Assembly: GCA_946892075.1 (NCBI GenBank)
Contig: CAMPNZ010000067.1
Span: 1 to 6,201 of the forward strand
Source: an uncultured Coriobacteriales bacterium
GTDB taxonomy: Bacteria; Actinomycetota; Coriobacteriia; Coriobacteriales; Eggerthellaceae
Reading direction: 5' to 3'
DNA length: 6,201 nucleotides
The notes below the pieces were generated by a model, which saw nothing but the letters and a program-made list of their open reading frames with translations, was not told the origin of the DNA and ran no database searches. Of the stretch, positions 1 to 5,445 are shown piece by piece; position 1 is the stretch's first letter, and each line of letters starts with the position of its first letter. Made by a program: the position numbers and the translations under genes.

Positions 1-315
1 ACCTTTCACAAGCCATTTTAGGCGAAGTGAAAGGTGGTATCCAATGTAGCCTTGGCTCATCGCGCCGCACTCAGGGAACGGCATCGACGGAATTTTGTCG
101 TCGGCTTTTGATGCCACGCCAAACGCGTTGTTGATAATGCCAACCTGAGGGCCATTGCCATGCGAAAGAACAACGTTAATGCCTTCAGCAACCATATCCA
201 CAATGTGCTTCGCGGTATTATGCACCAGCTCAAGCTGTTCTTCTGGCGTTTTGCCAAGCGCGTTGCCGCCCAGCGCAACTACCACGCTATTTTTGTCTCC
301 TTTTGTATAAGGCAT
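1..315 (-). CDS. arcC: Carbamate kinase, N-terminal 105 codons (runs off the left edge)
   Basis: Carbamate kinase transfers phosphate from carbamoyl phosphate to ADP, giving ATP, CO2 and ammonia; it is the energy-yielding last step of arginine/citrulline catabolism in the cytoplasm. The translation starts MPYTKGDKNSVVVALGGNAL, the nucleotide-binding amino-acid-kinase opening. It continues with LSHGNGPQVG (about residues 50-59) and PFPECGAMSQGYIGYHL (about 78-95), all hallmark motifs of the family. The start is ATG at 315-313, with AAGGAG at 327-322 six bases upstream; this Shine-Dalgarno overlaps the arcB stop codon, so the two genes are translationally close and surely one operon. The family is about 310 residues, so two thirds lies outside the window. 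The ten residues after YHL (SLRLKWLVKG) look less family-like than the rest, so a frameshift near 10-25 cannot be excluded. Confidence 0.95.
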   Translation of the reverse strand, partial: MPYTKGDKNSVVVALGGNALGKTPEEQLELVHNTAKHIVDMVAEGINVVLSHGNGPQVGIINNAFGVASKADDKIPSMPFPECGAMSQGYIGYHLSLRLKWLVKG

Positions 316-325
316 AGTGAACTCC

Positions 326-1318
326 TTATTTCAAGGTTGCATACATAACAGCTTTAATGGTGTGCATGCGGTTTTCGGCCTCATCGAACACGCGTGAACG
401 AGAGCTTTCGAACACTTCGTCGGTTACTTCCATCTCTGTTACGCCGAATTTCTCAGCAATTTCAGCACCAACGGTTGTTTTGGTGTCGTGGAATGAAGGC
501 AGGCAGTGCATAAAGATAGCGTCAGGCGCAGCTTTTGCCATAACGTCGCTGGTTACGCGATACGGAGACAAAATCTTGATGCGCTCTTCCCACAGCTCTG
601 CAGGCTCGCCCATTGATACCCAAATGTCGGTGTATACCACGCTTGCGCCAGCAACACCTTCAGCAACATCTTCCGTAAGAAGAATGCTTGAGCCGTTTTC
701 TGCAGCAATTTTCTTGCATGTTTCAACCAAATCGGCTGCAGGCATTTGCTTTTTAGGACCGCATGCGCAGAAGTCGATGCCCAGCTTAGCGCATACAACC
801 ATCAGCGAATTTGCAACGTTGTTGCCCGCGTCGCCCATAAAGGTCAGCTTGCGGCCGCGCGTATCACCAAACTCTTCGCGAACGGTAAGAATGTCGGCCA
901 GCATCTGTGTTGGATGGAATTCGGTTGTAAGGCCGTTCCATACGGGAACACCTGCATATTTGCCCAGCGTTTCCACTTTTTCCTGAGCAAAACCACGATA
1001 CTCGATACCGTCATACATTCGTCCAAGAACGCGCGCGGTGTCTTCGATTGACTCTTTTTTGCCCATTTGAGAACAACCAGGCTCAAGGTAGGTAACGCCC
1101 ATGCCCAAATCGGAGCCTGCTACTTCAAAAGCGCAGCGTGTACGCGTAGAAGTTTTTTCGAAAAGAAGAACAATGTTCTTGCCTTCAAGATAGCGATGAG
1201 GCACGCCTGCGCGCTTCATATCCTTAAAGTTCTTAGAAAGCGCAAGGAGGTACTCAATTTCCTGTGGCGTGTAGTCGAGGAGCTTTAAGAAGTTGCGTCC
1301 GCTAATGTTTACACCCAT
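326..1318 (-). CDS. arcB: Ornithine carbamoyltransferase, catabolic type
   Basis: This enzyme interconverts ornithine plus carbamoyl phosphate and citrulline plus phosphate; beside a carbamate kinase it most likely runs in the catabolic direction, phosphorolysing citrulline. The 330-residue protein has the usual family length. The carbamoyl-phosphate loop STRTR is at residues 57-61, HPTQ at 135-138, the ornithine-binding DxWxSMG at 231-237, and HCLP with the catalytic Cys at 271-274. The end carries the conserved SRVFDEAENRMHTIKAVM. An upstream in-frame extension to 1423 is open, but its 35 residues do not resemble the family. ATG 1318 has AAGGA at 1330-1326, seven bases away, and begins MGVNISGRNFL as expected. 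arcC follows after 10 nt. No arginine deiminase gene (arcA) is in the window. Anabolic ArgF is the alternative name; the arcC partner favours ArcB. Confidence 0.96.
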   Translation of the reverse strand: MGVNISGRNFLKLLDYTPQEIEYLLALSKNFKDMKRAGVPHRYLEGKNIVLLFEKTSTRTRCAFEVAGSDLGMGVTYLEPGCSQMGKKESIEDTARVLGRMYDGIEYRGFAQEKVETLGKYAGVPVWNGLTTEFHPTQMLADILTVREEFGDTRGRKLTFMGDAGNNVANSLMVVCAKLGIDFCACGPKKQMPAADLVETCKKIAAENGSSILLTEDVAEGVAGASVVYTDIWVSMGEPAELWEERIKILSPYRVTSDVMAKAAPDAIFMHCLPSFHDTKTTVGAEIAEKFGVTEMEVTDEVFESSRSRVFDEAENRMHTIKAVMYATLK

Positions 1319-1337
1319 GATCTCTTCCTTTCTTCCT

Positions 1338-1418
1338 GCCGAAATATCGGCGATTGATGGATGCCTTCTGGTGAAGGCGGTTTCTATTTCCAACGCGAAA
1401 CGCCACCCGCGGGCAGCG
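1338..1418 (-). promoter_or_regulatory. Structured 5' leader of arcB: three stem-loops
   Basis: Read as RNA on the minus strand, the stretch just before the arcB ribosome site contains three hairpins in a row. At 1401-1418 there is a 7-bp stem (two G-U pairs) with loop CGCG. At 1363-1378 there is a perfect 6-bp stem, GCCUUC/GAAGGC, with loop ACCA. At 1338-1351 there is a perfect 5-bp stem, GCCGA/UCGGC, with a 4-nt loop. None is followed by a U-run, so none is an intrinsic terminator. They could stabilise the message or modulate translation. That the leader is transcribed is inferred, because no convincing arcB promoter pair was found; the best -10-like match is TATACT at 1474-1469. Confidence 0.4.
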
Positions 1419-1467
1419 CTCAACGTCTGGGGACACTTGTATCATGACAAGTTGTACGTGAATTGAA

Positions 1468-1557
1468 AAGTATACTTATAGGTGTATATAAAGGTGCATT
1501 TATGGTGCTAGTAAGGAGTACTCCCGTACCAGTGAGATGGTATACCGCACTACTCCT
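1468..1557. promoter_or_regulatory. Palindrome cluster between arcB and luxR, candidate operators
   Basis: This divergent intergenic region (1319-1639) has three perfect palindromes of related form. They are AAGTATACTT at 1468-1477, GGAGTACTCC at 1515-1524 and GGTATACC at 1539-1546. The half-site TACTCCT at 1551-1557 pairs with AGGAGTA at 1514-1520, forming a larger imperfect dyad with GTACC (1526-1530) and GGTAT (1539-1543) nested inside. The rightmost elements end just before the predicted luxR -35 box at 1559. The position suits binding by a dimeric regulator controlling both directions. The regulator's identity (the adjacent LuxR protein or an arginine-responsive factor) is inference. Confidence 0.4.
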
Positions 1558-1558
1558 C

Positions 1559-1587
1559 TTGGAAAATCCTGTTGAAAACAGTATAGT
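1559..1587 (+). promoter_or_regulatory. Predicted promoter of the luxR-family gene
   Basis: TTGGAA (1559-1564, 4/6 match to the -35 consensus), a 17-bp spacer and TATAGT (1582-1587, 5/6 match to the -10 consensus) lie 52 bp before the ATG at 1640. A second TATAGT at 1591-1596 lacks a well-spaced -35 box (TTGAAA at 1572-1577 leaves only 13 bp). Transcription would begin near 1594, giving a leader of about 45 nt. Confidence 0.45.
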
Positions 1588-1639
1588 GTATATAGTTTCA
1601 GAAACGACGAAATTTCTTTTATAAGAAAGGGTGTACGCA

Positions 1640-2608
1640 ATGATGGAATTTATTTTGTTCTTTTACACCCTCATTATTATGTTATTCGCTGCGCTTGCCG
1701 CCGCTACGTGTTTGTCGGGCTTCTTGGTTTCGCACCGCAAATCGTTTGCCTACGGGATGATAATGTTTGTGGCGTATTTCTTCGACGTGTCTATCGTGTT
1801 TTACCACGATTTTGTTGTGCATAACGAGTCGCTTGACCCCGCAGCTTTCTACGATATAAATTCTCCTGTTATGTTTATTATCTGCGGCGCAGCTGTTTTC
1901 GGAAGCCTGTGGCTTTACTTTTGCGAGAAAGCGGGCATGTACAATCCCGTGGGAGAAATTCTGCCGACAGTGATGTTTGTGGCGATGTCGGCAGCCGTTC
2001 TTATTTTTGTTACCGAACCTCATCTGCGCATTTTCTTATTCTTTATCAATCGAAGCGTATTTTTAGCCGTTATTTTTGCGTTTTACTTCTACAATTATTT
2101 TTCGACGAGTGCAAAAAATCGGCCTCAAGTGCGCCCAAAACCATTCTATGTGCAGGTAGCAATACTTATTACTATTGGTATTGTAAGCGAAAACGCCATT
2201 TTCCAACTATTTACAAACCCATACGATTTTGAAAAATCAATTGCTCCATTTTGGTTTTTTGCAGAGCGCAGCATTGCCGAAAATATGCTGTTTATCTGGT
2301 TTGCTATTATGCTCAGTATCGATGCGTGCCGCACGATTAGCGTTCATTTCAATAAGGCGCCGCTGCCTTCAACCGATCGCTCGATCAAAAATATTGACAA
2401 CTTGCTGCCTTCGTACTGCGCGAAATATAACCTGTCTGCGCGCGAAGGCGAAATTTTGCGCATGATTTTAATGGGAAGCGACAATTCGCAGATGGCATCG
2501 AGCATGCATTTGGCGCTGAGCACCGTGAAAAAGCACGTGCATAACATCATTGCGAAAGTAAATGTGGACAACAAAAACGACATCATTCGCGACTTTTGGC
2601 GCGCGTAA
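1640..2608 (+). CDS. Membrane-anchored LuxR-family transcriptional regulator
   Basis: The 322-residue protein has an N-terminal integral-membrane domain and a C-terminal LuxR/GerE-type helix-turn-helix. Hydrophobic segments are visible at roughly residues 4-30, 37-57, 76-95, 107-125, 129-152, 170-190 and 205-230, so about seven spans. The DNA-binding domain covers about 262-322: LSAREGEILRMILMG, then SQMASSMHLALSTVKKHVHNI, the recognition-helix region of the family. Its ligand is unknown; membrane regulators of this design are numerous in Coriobacteriia, usually near the genes they control. A GTG at 1631 would add three residues, but AAAGGG at 1626-1631 sits eight bases before ATG 1640 and overlaps that GTG, so 1640 is preferred. 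It is divergent from arcB, which makes arcBC the obvious candidate target (inference). Its last 16 codons are repeated downstream at 3325-3375. No clear terminator follows. Confidence 0.85.
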   Translation: MMEFILFFYTLIIMLFAALAAATCLSGFLVSHRKSFAYGMIMFVAYFFDVSIVFYHDFVVHNESLDPAAFYDINSPVMFIICGAAVFGSLWLYFCEKAGMYNPVGEILPTVMFVAMSAAVLIFVTEPHLRIFLFFINRSVFLAVIFAFYFYNYFSTSAKNRPQVRPKPFYVQVAILITIGIVSENAIFQLFTNPYDFEKSIAPFWFFAERSIAENMLFIWFAIMLSIDACRTISVHFNKAPLPSTDRSIKNIDNLLPSYCAKYNLSAREGEILRMILMGSDNSQMASSMHLALSTVKKHVHNIIAKVNVDNKNDIIRDFWRA

Positions 2609-2616
2609 TTGGGTGC
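2557..2616 (+). repeat. Direct repeat, copy A (3' end of luxR plus 8 bp)
   Basis: These 60 bp match 3324-3383 at 57 positions at a constant offset of 767. The differences are T2587/C3354, C2602/A3369 and T2609/G3376. The first two fall in codon third positions (ATT/ATC and CGC/CGA) and are silent; the third is just past the stop codon. Copy A forms the actual end of the intact luxR gene. Similarity stops abruptly after 2616, where the abiEii remnant begins. Confidence 0.95.
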
Positions 2617-2684
2617 GCTTTGGTACTATCGCCATAAGAAAGACGTTTAATCTTTGCTTTCAGCTGCGTTGCTGTTTTAATCAT
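2583..2684 (-). pseudogene. abiEii: Truncated AbiEii-type nucleotidyltransferase toxin gene
   Basis: A short frame begins at ATG 2684-2682, overlapping the abiEi stop as ATGA, the coupling expected in an abiEi-abiEii operon. It encodes MIKTATQLKAKIKRLSYGDS followed by TKAH, which from memory matches the N-terminus of AbiEii/DUF1814 nucleotidyltransferase toxins. After about 23 codons the frame enters the luxR repeat (from 2616 leftward), reads unrelated residues (PITRAKSRE) and stops at TGA 2585-2583. The family is usually around 250-300 residues and its catalytic nucleotidyltransferase motifs lie well downstream of this point, so no toxin activity can remain. The native part is 2617-2684. 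No continuation of the toxin gene is visible elsewhere in the window. Confidence 0.8.
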
Positions 2685-3323
2685 AATAAGACCTCGGTAT
2701 ATAACCGCACCGTTGGCTCAATATGAAACAGCCTTGCATACCTTGCCAGCTGAGGTAAATTTTTGTGAGCACTCATCATATATTCCCTCATAGCATATCG
2801 AAATACCTGAATATCCATCGTTTTTTTTGAACGAATAATATCACAAATAGTTCGCTCCATATCATATGCAAGAACAGTATTTCCAAAAAAAGTTTTTACG
2901 TTAGCTATCCCAACTTGATAAGTGTTTGGGTTGTCCTGATAAACTTGGATGCCTTTCTTACGCAGGTGTGTTGCATTATATCCAGCACATACTGTTACGT
3001 ACGCAGTATGTGGCTCGCGCTCTGTAAGCCCATGTAGCATAAGCGCTGTTTCATGCGAAAAAATGATACGAGAATTAGATAGATGAAGCTGATACAAGGT
3101 ATCAGGCCATGCATCTTCAGCAAGGTATACGCCATGCGCAACACGCTCCATATTACGCTTACGAACATAATGTGCCATTGTTGGCTTAGATACACCGTGC
3201 TTTAATGCCTGTGAAGTGCACAAATATCCATTACCTTGTTTTACAAGTGAATCTAAAATATCAAATCGTTTCATATAATCACCTTACTTTTACGCTCTTA
3301 AGAATACTTATTAAAAGCGTGAG
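2617..3323. mobile_element. Inserted AT-rich segment between luxR 3'-end repeats
   Basis: This 707-bp segment lies between two direct copies of the luxR 3' end and holds abiEi, its control region and the abiEii stub. GC over 2641-3300 is about 39% by hand count, against about 48-55% in sampled lines of arcB and the transporter operon. The arrangement resembles integration into the 3' end of a gene with the gene end restored by the incoming DNA. There is no integrase or transposase and no terminal inverted repeats, so it may instead be a deletion product of a larger island or of a tandem luxR duplication. Confidence 0.5.
2681..3274 (-). CDS. abiEi: AbiEi-family antitoxin and autorepressor, orphaned
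   Basis: AbiEi is the antitoxin of the AbiE type IV toxin-antitoxin and phage-abortive-infection system. In studied members an N-terminal winged helix represses the operon's own promoter, and a C-terminal domain counters the AbiEii nucleotidyltransferase without binding it. The 197 residues match the usual length. The winged-helix region is about 1-52 (KRFDILDSLVKQGNGYLCTS, then GVSKPTMAHYVRKRNMERVAHGVY). The C-terminal domain carries SHETALMLHGLTEREP (73-88), VTVCAGYNATHLRKKGI (93-109) and YDMERTICDIIRSKKTMDIQ (137-156), ending LYTEVLL. The start at ATG 3274 is supported by AAGGTG at 3285-3280. The toxin partner survives only as a stub, so this is an orphan antitoxin. A run of eight A's on the coding strand (2828-2821) is a possible slippage site. 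Confidence 0.9.
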   Translation of the reverse strand: MKRFDILDSLVKQGNGYLCTSQALKHGVSKPTMAHYVRKRNMERVAHGVYLAEDAWPDTLYQLHLSNSRIIFSHETALMLHGLTEREPHTAYVTVCAGYNATHLRKKGIQVYQDNPNTYQVGIANVKTFFGNTVLAYDMERTICDIIRSKKTMDIQVFRYAMREYMMSAHKNLPQLARYARLFHIEPTVRLYTEVLL

Positions 3324-3329
3324 AGTAAA
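3292..3329 (-). promoter_or_regulatory. abiEi promoter with overlapping inverted-repeat operator
   Basis: On the minus strand TTTACT (3329-3324, 4/6 to -35), a 17-bp spacer and TATTCT (3306-3301, 4/6 to -10) precede abiEi by 26 bp. An inverted repeat, ACGCTCTTAA (3292-3301) and TTAAAAGCGT (3311-3320), has 9 of 10 arm positions paired around a 9-bp centre and covers the -10 box and spacer. This suits the autorepression known for AbiEi proteins. The -35 hexamer lies inside repeat copy B, so the promoter spans the junction and may owe its -35 to the integration site. Confidence 0.5.
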
Positions 3330-3383
3330 TGTGGACAACAAAAACGACATCATCCGCGACTTTTGGCGAGCGTAAGTGGGTGC
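3324..3383 (+). pseudogene. Direct repeat, copy B: detached luxR 3'-end fragment
   Basis: This copy encodes VNVDNKNDIIRDFWRA and a TAA stop (3325-3375), identical in protein sequence to the end of the upstream LuxR regulator (residues 307-322), though two codons differ silently. The one or two codons before it (AGA, GTG against AAA, GCG) give only conservative matches, and similarity is then lost. It has no start and no upstream reading frame, so it is not expressed as protein. It is either the original end of luxR displaced by the insertion or the relic of a second luxR copy. Confidence 0.9.
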
Positions 3384-3406
3384 CACGGTTCCACGCAAAA
3401 CGTGCG

Positions 3407-4399
3407 CTACGATTGCGCCAGTGCGTACGGAAACACGCAACGCTCATGAGTATGCGTATTAGCAGCACCTACCGATGCCGCTGCTGCACATGATGAGTGC
3501 TCGACACTCTTCCCTTCACCAGCGCAACCATTACTTTCATGAACATTGTTAGCGTCATCAAGAACAGCGTGCTTTTCGCTTGTAGCACTCACACGTACAT
3601 CCTCCGCATCAGGCGTTTCGCTTTGCGCATGAGGTGCTTCTTCACGCGTAGCATCAGCAACTGACACATCCACAATGCGGGCATTCACGCCATAAAAGCG
3701 ACGAATATTTTCCTCGTTTATAACAGTTAGCGTTTCACCATGTAAACGTACGTTTTCATGGCCAACAAAAAGCGTGTTATCAGATACCATAAACGCGTGT
3801 TCCGGAAAATGTGTATTGATAATGCAGGTAGTAGAACGTGAAGCTGTCACGCGCTTTATCGCATCCATAACAAGCAACTGGTTGCGCATATCCAAATTCG
3901 ATTCAGGTTCATCGAGTATAAGCACTTCAGGCTTGCTAACAAGCGCCCGCGCAATAAGCGTCATTTGCAACTGTCCGCCGCTAATTTCATTACAATTGGA
4001 ACGCGCAATATCAGAAATGCCTAACCAATCAAGCGTTTCAAGCGCTTTCTCGTAATCGTCTTTTGACGGCGTTGAAAAAACTCCTGCTGTGGCATTTAAT
4101 CCCATAACAACGGTATCAAGAACGCTATACCCAAAGGGGCTTTGTTTTGCTTGTGGCACATAGCTCATATGCGACCACAACTCGCGATGCGAATAGGACG
4201 AAAGCGGCTTATCGTTAAAATACGTTGCACCTTCGCGCCACGGTAAAAAGCCCATCATGCAACGTAGAAGCGTCGTTTTTCCTACTCCGTTTGGCCCTAA
4301 AATAGTAAGCACACTTTGAGCAGGAACTACAACATTAAGATGCTCAAATAAATTGTACTTTTTATACCCAAATGCAGCGTCTTTTATTTCTACTTTCAT
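3407..4399 (-). CDS. FecE-type ABC transporter ATP-binding protein with extended tail
   Basis: This is the cytoplasmic ATPase of an iron-siderophore/haem/cobalamin-type importer, paired with the FecCD permease upstream. Walker A GPNGVGKT is at residues 35-42, the Q-loop Gln at 83, signature ISGGQ at 139-143, Walker B VLILDEPESNLD at 159-170 and the switch His at 196 (NTH). All are intact. ATG 4399 forms an ATGA overlap with the permease stop and has AAAGG at 4413-4409, nine bases away; an ATG at 4408 would abut that site, so it is not chosen. The normal fold ends near residue 250, whereas this protein runs to 330. The last 80 residues are acidic and Ala/Ser rich, with scattered Cys and His (C292, H301, C304, H316, H318, C321) and no recognised domain. 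The substrate is not determinable. Confidence 0.92.
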   Translation of the reverse strand: MKVEIKDAAFGYKKYNLFEHLNVVVPAQSVLTILGPNGVGKTTLLRCMMGFLPWREGATYFNDKPLSSYSHRELWSHMSYVPQAKQSPFGYSVLDTVVMGLNATAGVFSTPSKDDYEKALETLDWLGISDIARSNCNEISGGQLQMTLIARALVSKPEVLILDEPESNLDMRNQLLVMDAIKRVTASRSTTCIINTHFPEHAFMVSDNTLFVGHENVRLHGETLTVINEENIRRFYGVNARIVDVSVADATREEAPHAQSETPDAEDVRVSATSEKHAVLDDANNVHESNGCAGEGKSVEHSSCAAAASVGAANTHTHERCVFPYALAQS

Positions 4400-5445
4400 T
4401 GCGCACATCCTTTAGTTCTACGAAGTATCCACGCGAAAAATGGCGCGCCTATAACTGCCGTTAAAATCGATAATGGTATTTCTGAACTGGTAACACTGCG
4501 TGCCACATCATCAATAAGCAGCAAATACGCCGCGCCTAGCAACAGCGTAGCTGGAACCAATAAGCGGTGATCGTTTCCAACAATCATACGGCCAATATGC
4601 GGGATAACCAGGCCAATCCAACCAACAACGCCACACAATGACACGGTAACAACCGTCATAAGCGTAGCAATAAGCAGCGTAAAAATGCGCATTTTGCTTA
4701 CGTCAATGCCAAGGGAAGCGGCCTCTTCTTCATCTAAAGAAAGCAAATTTAACTTCCAGCGCAAAGCCCACAATAAAAGCGAACACGGTATAACAACAGC
4801 GCAGGTAAGTTGAACGCCCGCGTATGACGACGACGAAAGTGACCCCATCAGCCACGTTGTAATGGCAGGCAGCTGATCATAAGGATCGCTTACGTATTTG
4901 ATAAGCGAAACCATAGCCGCAAACAGAGAGCTCACAATAACGCCTGCTAAAACAAGCATATACAATTGCGTTTTTTGGCGAACGCGACCAAGTAGAATAA
5001 CTAAACCCACGGCAATAAGACCAAAGAACAATGCGAGCCCTTCAACAGCAAGAGCGGTTCCGCTAAACAAAATGCCTAATGCAGCGCCAAAACTTGCACC
5101 TGATGATACGCCTAAAATATCCGAAGACACCAGCGGATTGCTGAATACTGCTTGATACGCTGCTCCAGCTTGCGATAATGCAGCTCCCACGAGCATTGCC
5201 ATAACAATTCGAGGCATGCGAACGCTGAAAATAACATTATCAAGTGCAGCATCACTTGGATTGCCAATTGCATGGCCGAACAGCACTGACACTACTTCGT
5301 GAGGAAGCGCATGGTACCGGCCTAAACAAAGCGACAGCACAAACACGACGCATAGAATAATAGCCATCGGCACTAAAAACCAAGCGCGTTTAGACAACAA
5401 CTGCGGCTTACCGTTTTTGGAAATGAGATTATTTTGATCTACCAC
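4396..5445 (-). CDS. FecCD-family transporter permease
   Basis: This is an integral inner-membrane permease of the BtuC/FecCD family, which imports ferric siderophores, haem, corrinoids or related metal complexes with a binding protein and a FecE ATPase. The 349-residue protein has about ten hydrophobic segments. Family motifs include VRMPR (about 75-79), QAGAAYQAVFSNPL (about 92-105), DILGVSSGASFG (about 109-120), the ATPase-coupling EEAASLGI (about 240-247), GWIGLVIPHIGR (about 275-286) and EIPLSILTAVIGAPFF near the end. GTG 5445 has a strong AAGGGAG at 5457-5451 with five-base spacing. ATG 5496 in the same frame lacks a ribosome site and would overlap the upstream gene by 68 nt, so GTG is preferred (17-nt overlap). 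Its stop overlaps the ATPase start. No substrate-binding protein is in the window. Confidence 0.92.
   Translation of the reverse strand: MVDQNNLISKNGKPQLLSKRAWFLVPMAIILCVVFVLSLCLGRYHALPHEVVSVLFGHAIGNPSDAALDNVIFSVRMPRIVMAMLVGAALSQAGAAYQAVFSNPLVSSDILGVSSGASFGAALGILFSGTALAVEGLALFFGLIAVGLVILLGRVRQKTQLYMLVLAGVIVSSLFAAMVSLIKYVSDPYDQLPAITTWLMGSLSSSSYAGVQLTCAVVIPCSLLLWALRWKLNLLSLDEEEAASLGIDVSKMRIFTLLIATLMTVVTVSLCGVVGWIGLVIPHIGRMIVGNDHRLLVPATLLLGAAYLLLIDDVARSVTSSEIPLSILTAVIGAPFFAWILRRTKGCAQ

Noticed and set aside
1..30. Possible frameshift in arcC after the YHL motif
   Set aside because: The frame stays open to the window edge and only ten residues are available; a less conserved helix explains them equally well.
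357..986. Long plus-strand frame opposite arcB (209 codons)
   Set aside because: It is antisense to the well-supported arcB gene, and its translation has no recognisable domain and no ribosome site evidence.
1391..1415. T-box-like GGGTGGCG...CGCG stretch in the arcB leader
   Set aside because: It lacks the invariant ACC of the antiterminator bulge and there is no terminator hairpin with a U-run.
1319..1423. N-terminal extension of arcB to a start at 1423 (35 extra residues)
   Set aside because: The residues do not resemble the family, the stretch folds into hairpins, and ATG 1318 has a proper ribosome site and the expected length.
1483..1498. ArgR-box-like half sites TGTAT and GTGCA
   Set aside because: The spacing between halves is six rather than four bases and the right half matches poorly, so an ARG box is not supported.
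1532..1623. Short plus-strand frame from GTG 1532 (30 codons) after AAGGAG at 1513-1518
   Set aside because: The spacing to the ribosome-like site is about 13 nt, there is no recognisable protein, and it overlaps the predicted luxR promoter.
2631..2660. AAAGA/TCTTT hairpin as a luxR terminator
   Set aside because: It has only five A-T-rich base pairs, lies inside the abiEii stub and has no clean U-tract.
2821..2891. Homopolymer runs (8 T at 2821-2828, 7 A at 2885-2891) as phase-variation tracts in abiEi
   Set aside because: The runs are short and the frame is intact; in an AT-rich gene such runs are expected.
3384..3406. Terminator for the transporter operon
   Set aside because: Only 4-bp CACG/CGTG stems are present and no U-run follows on the minus strand.
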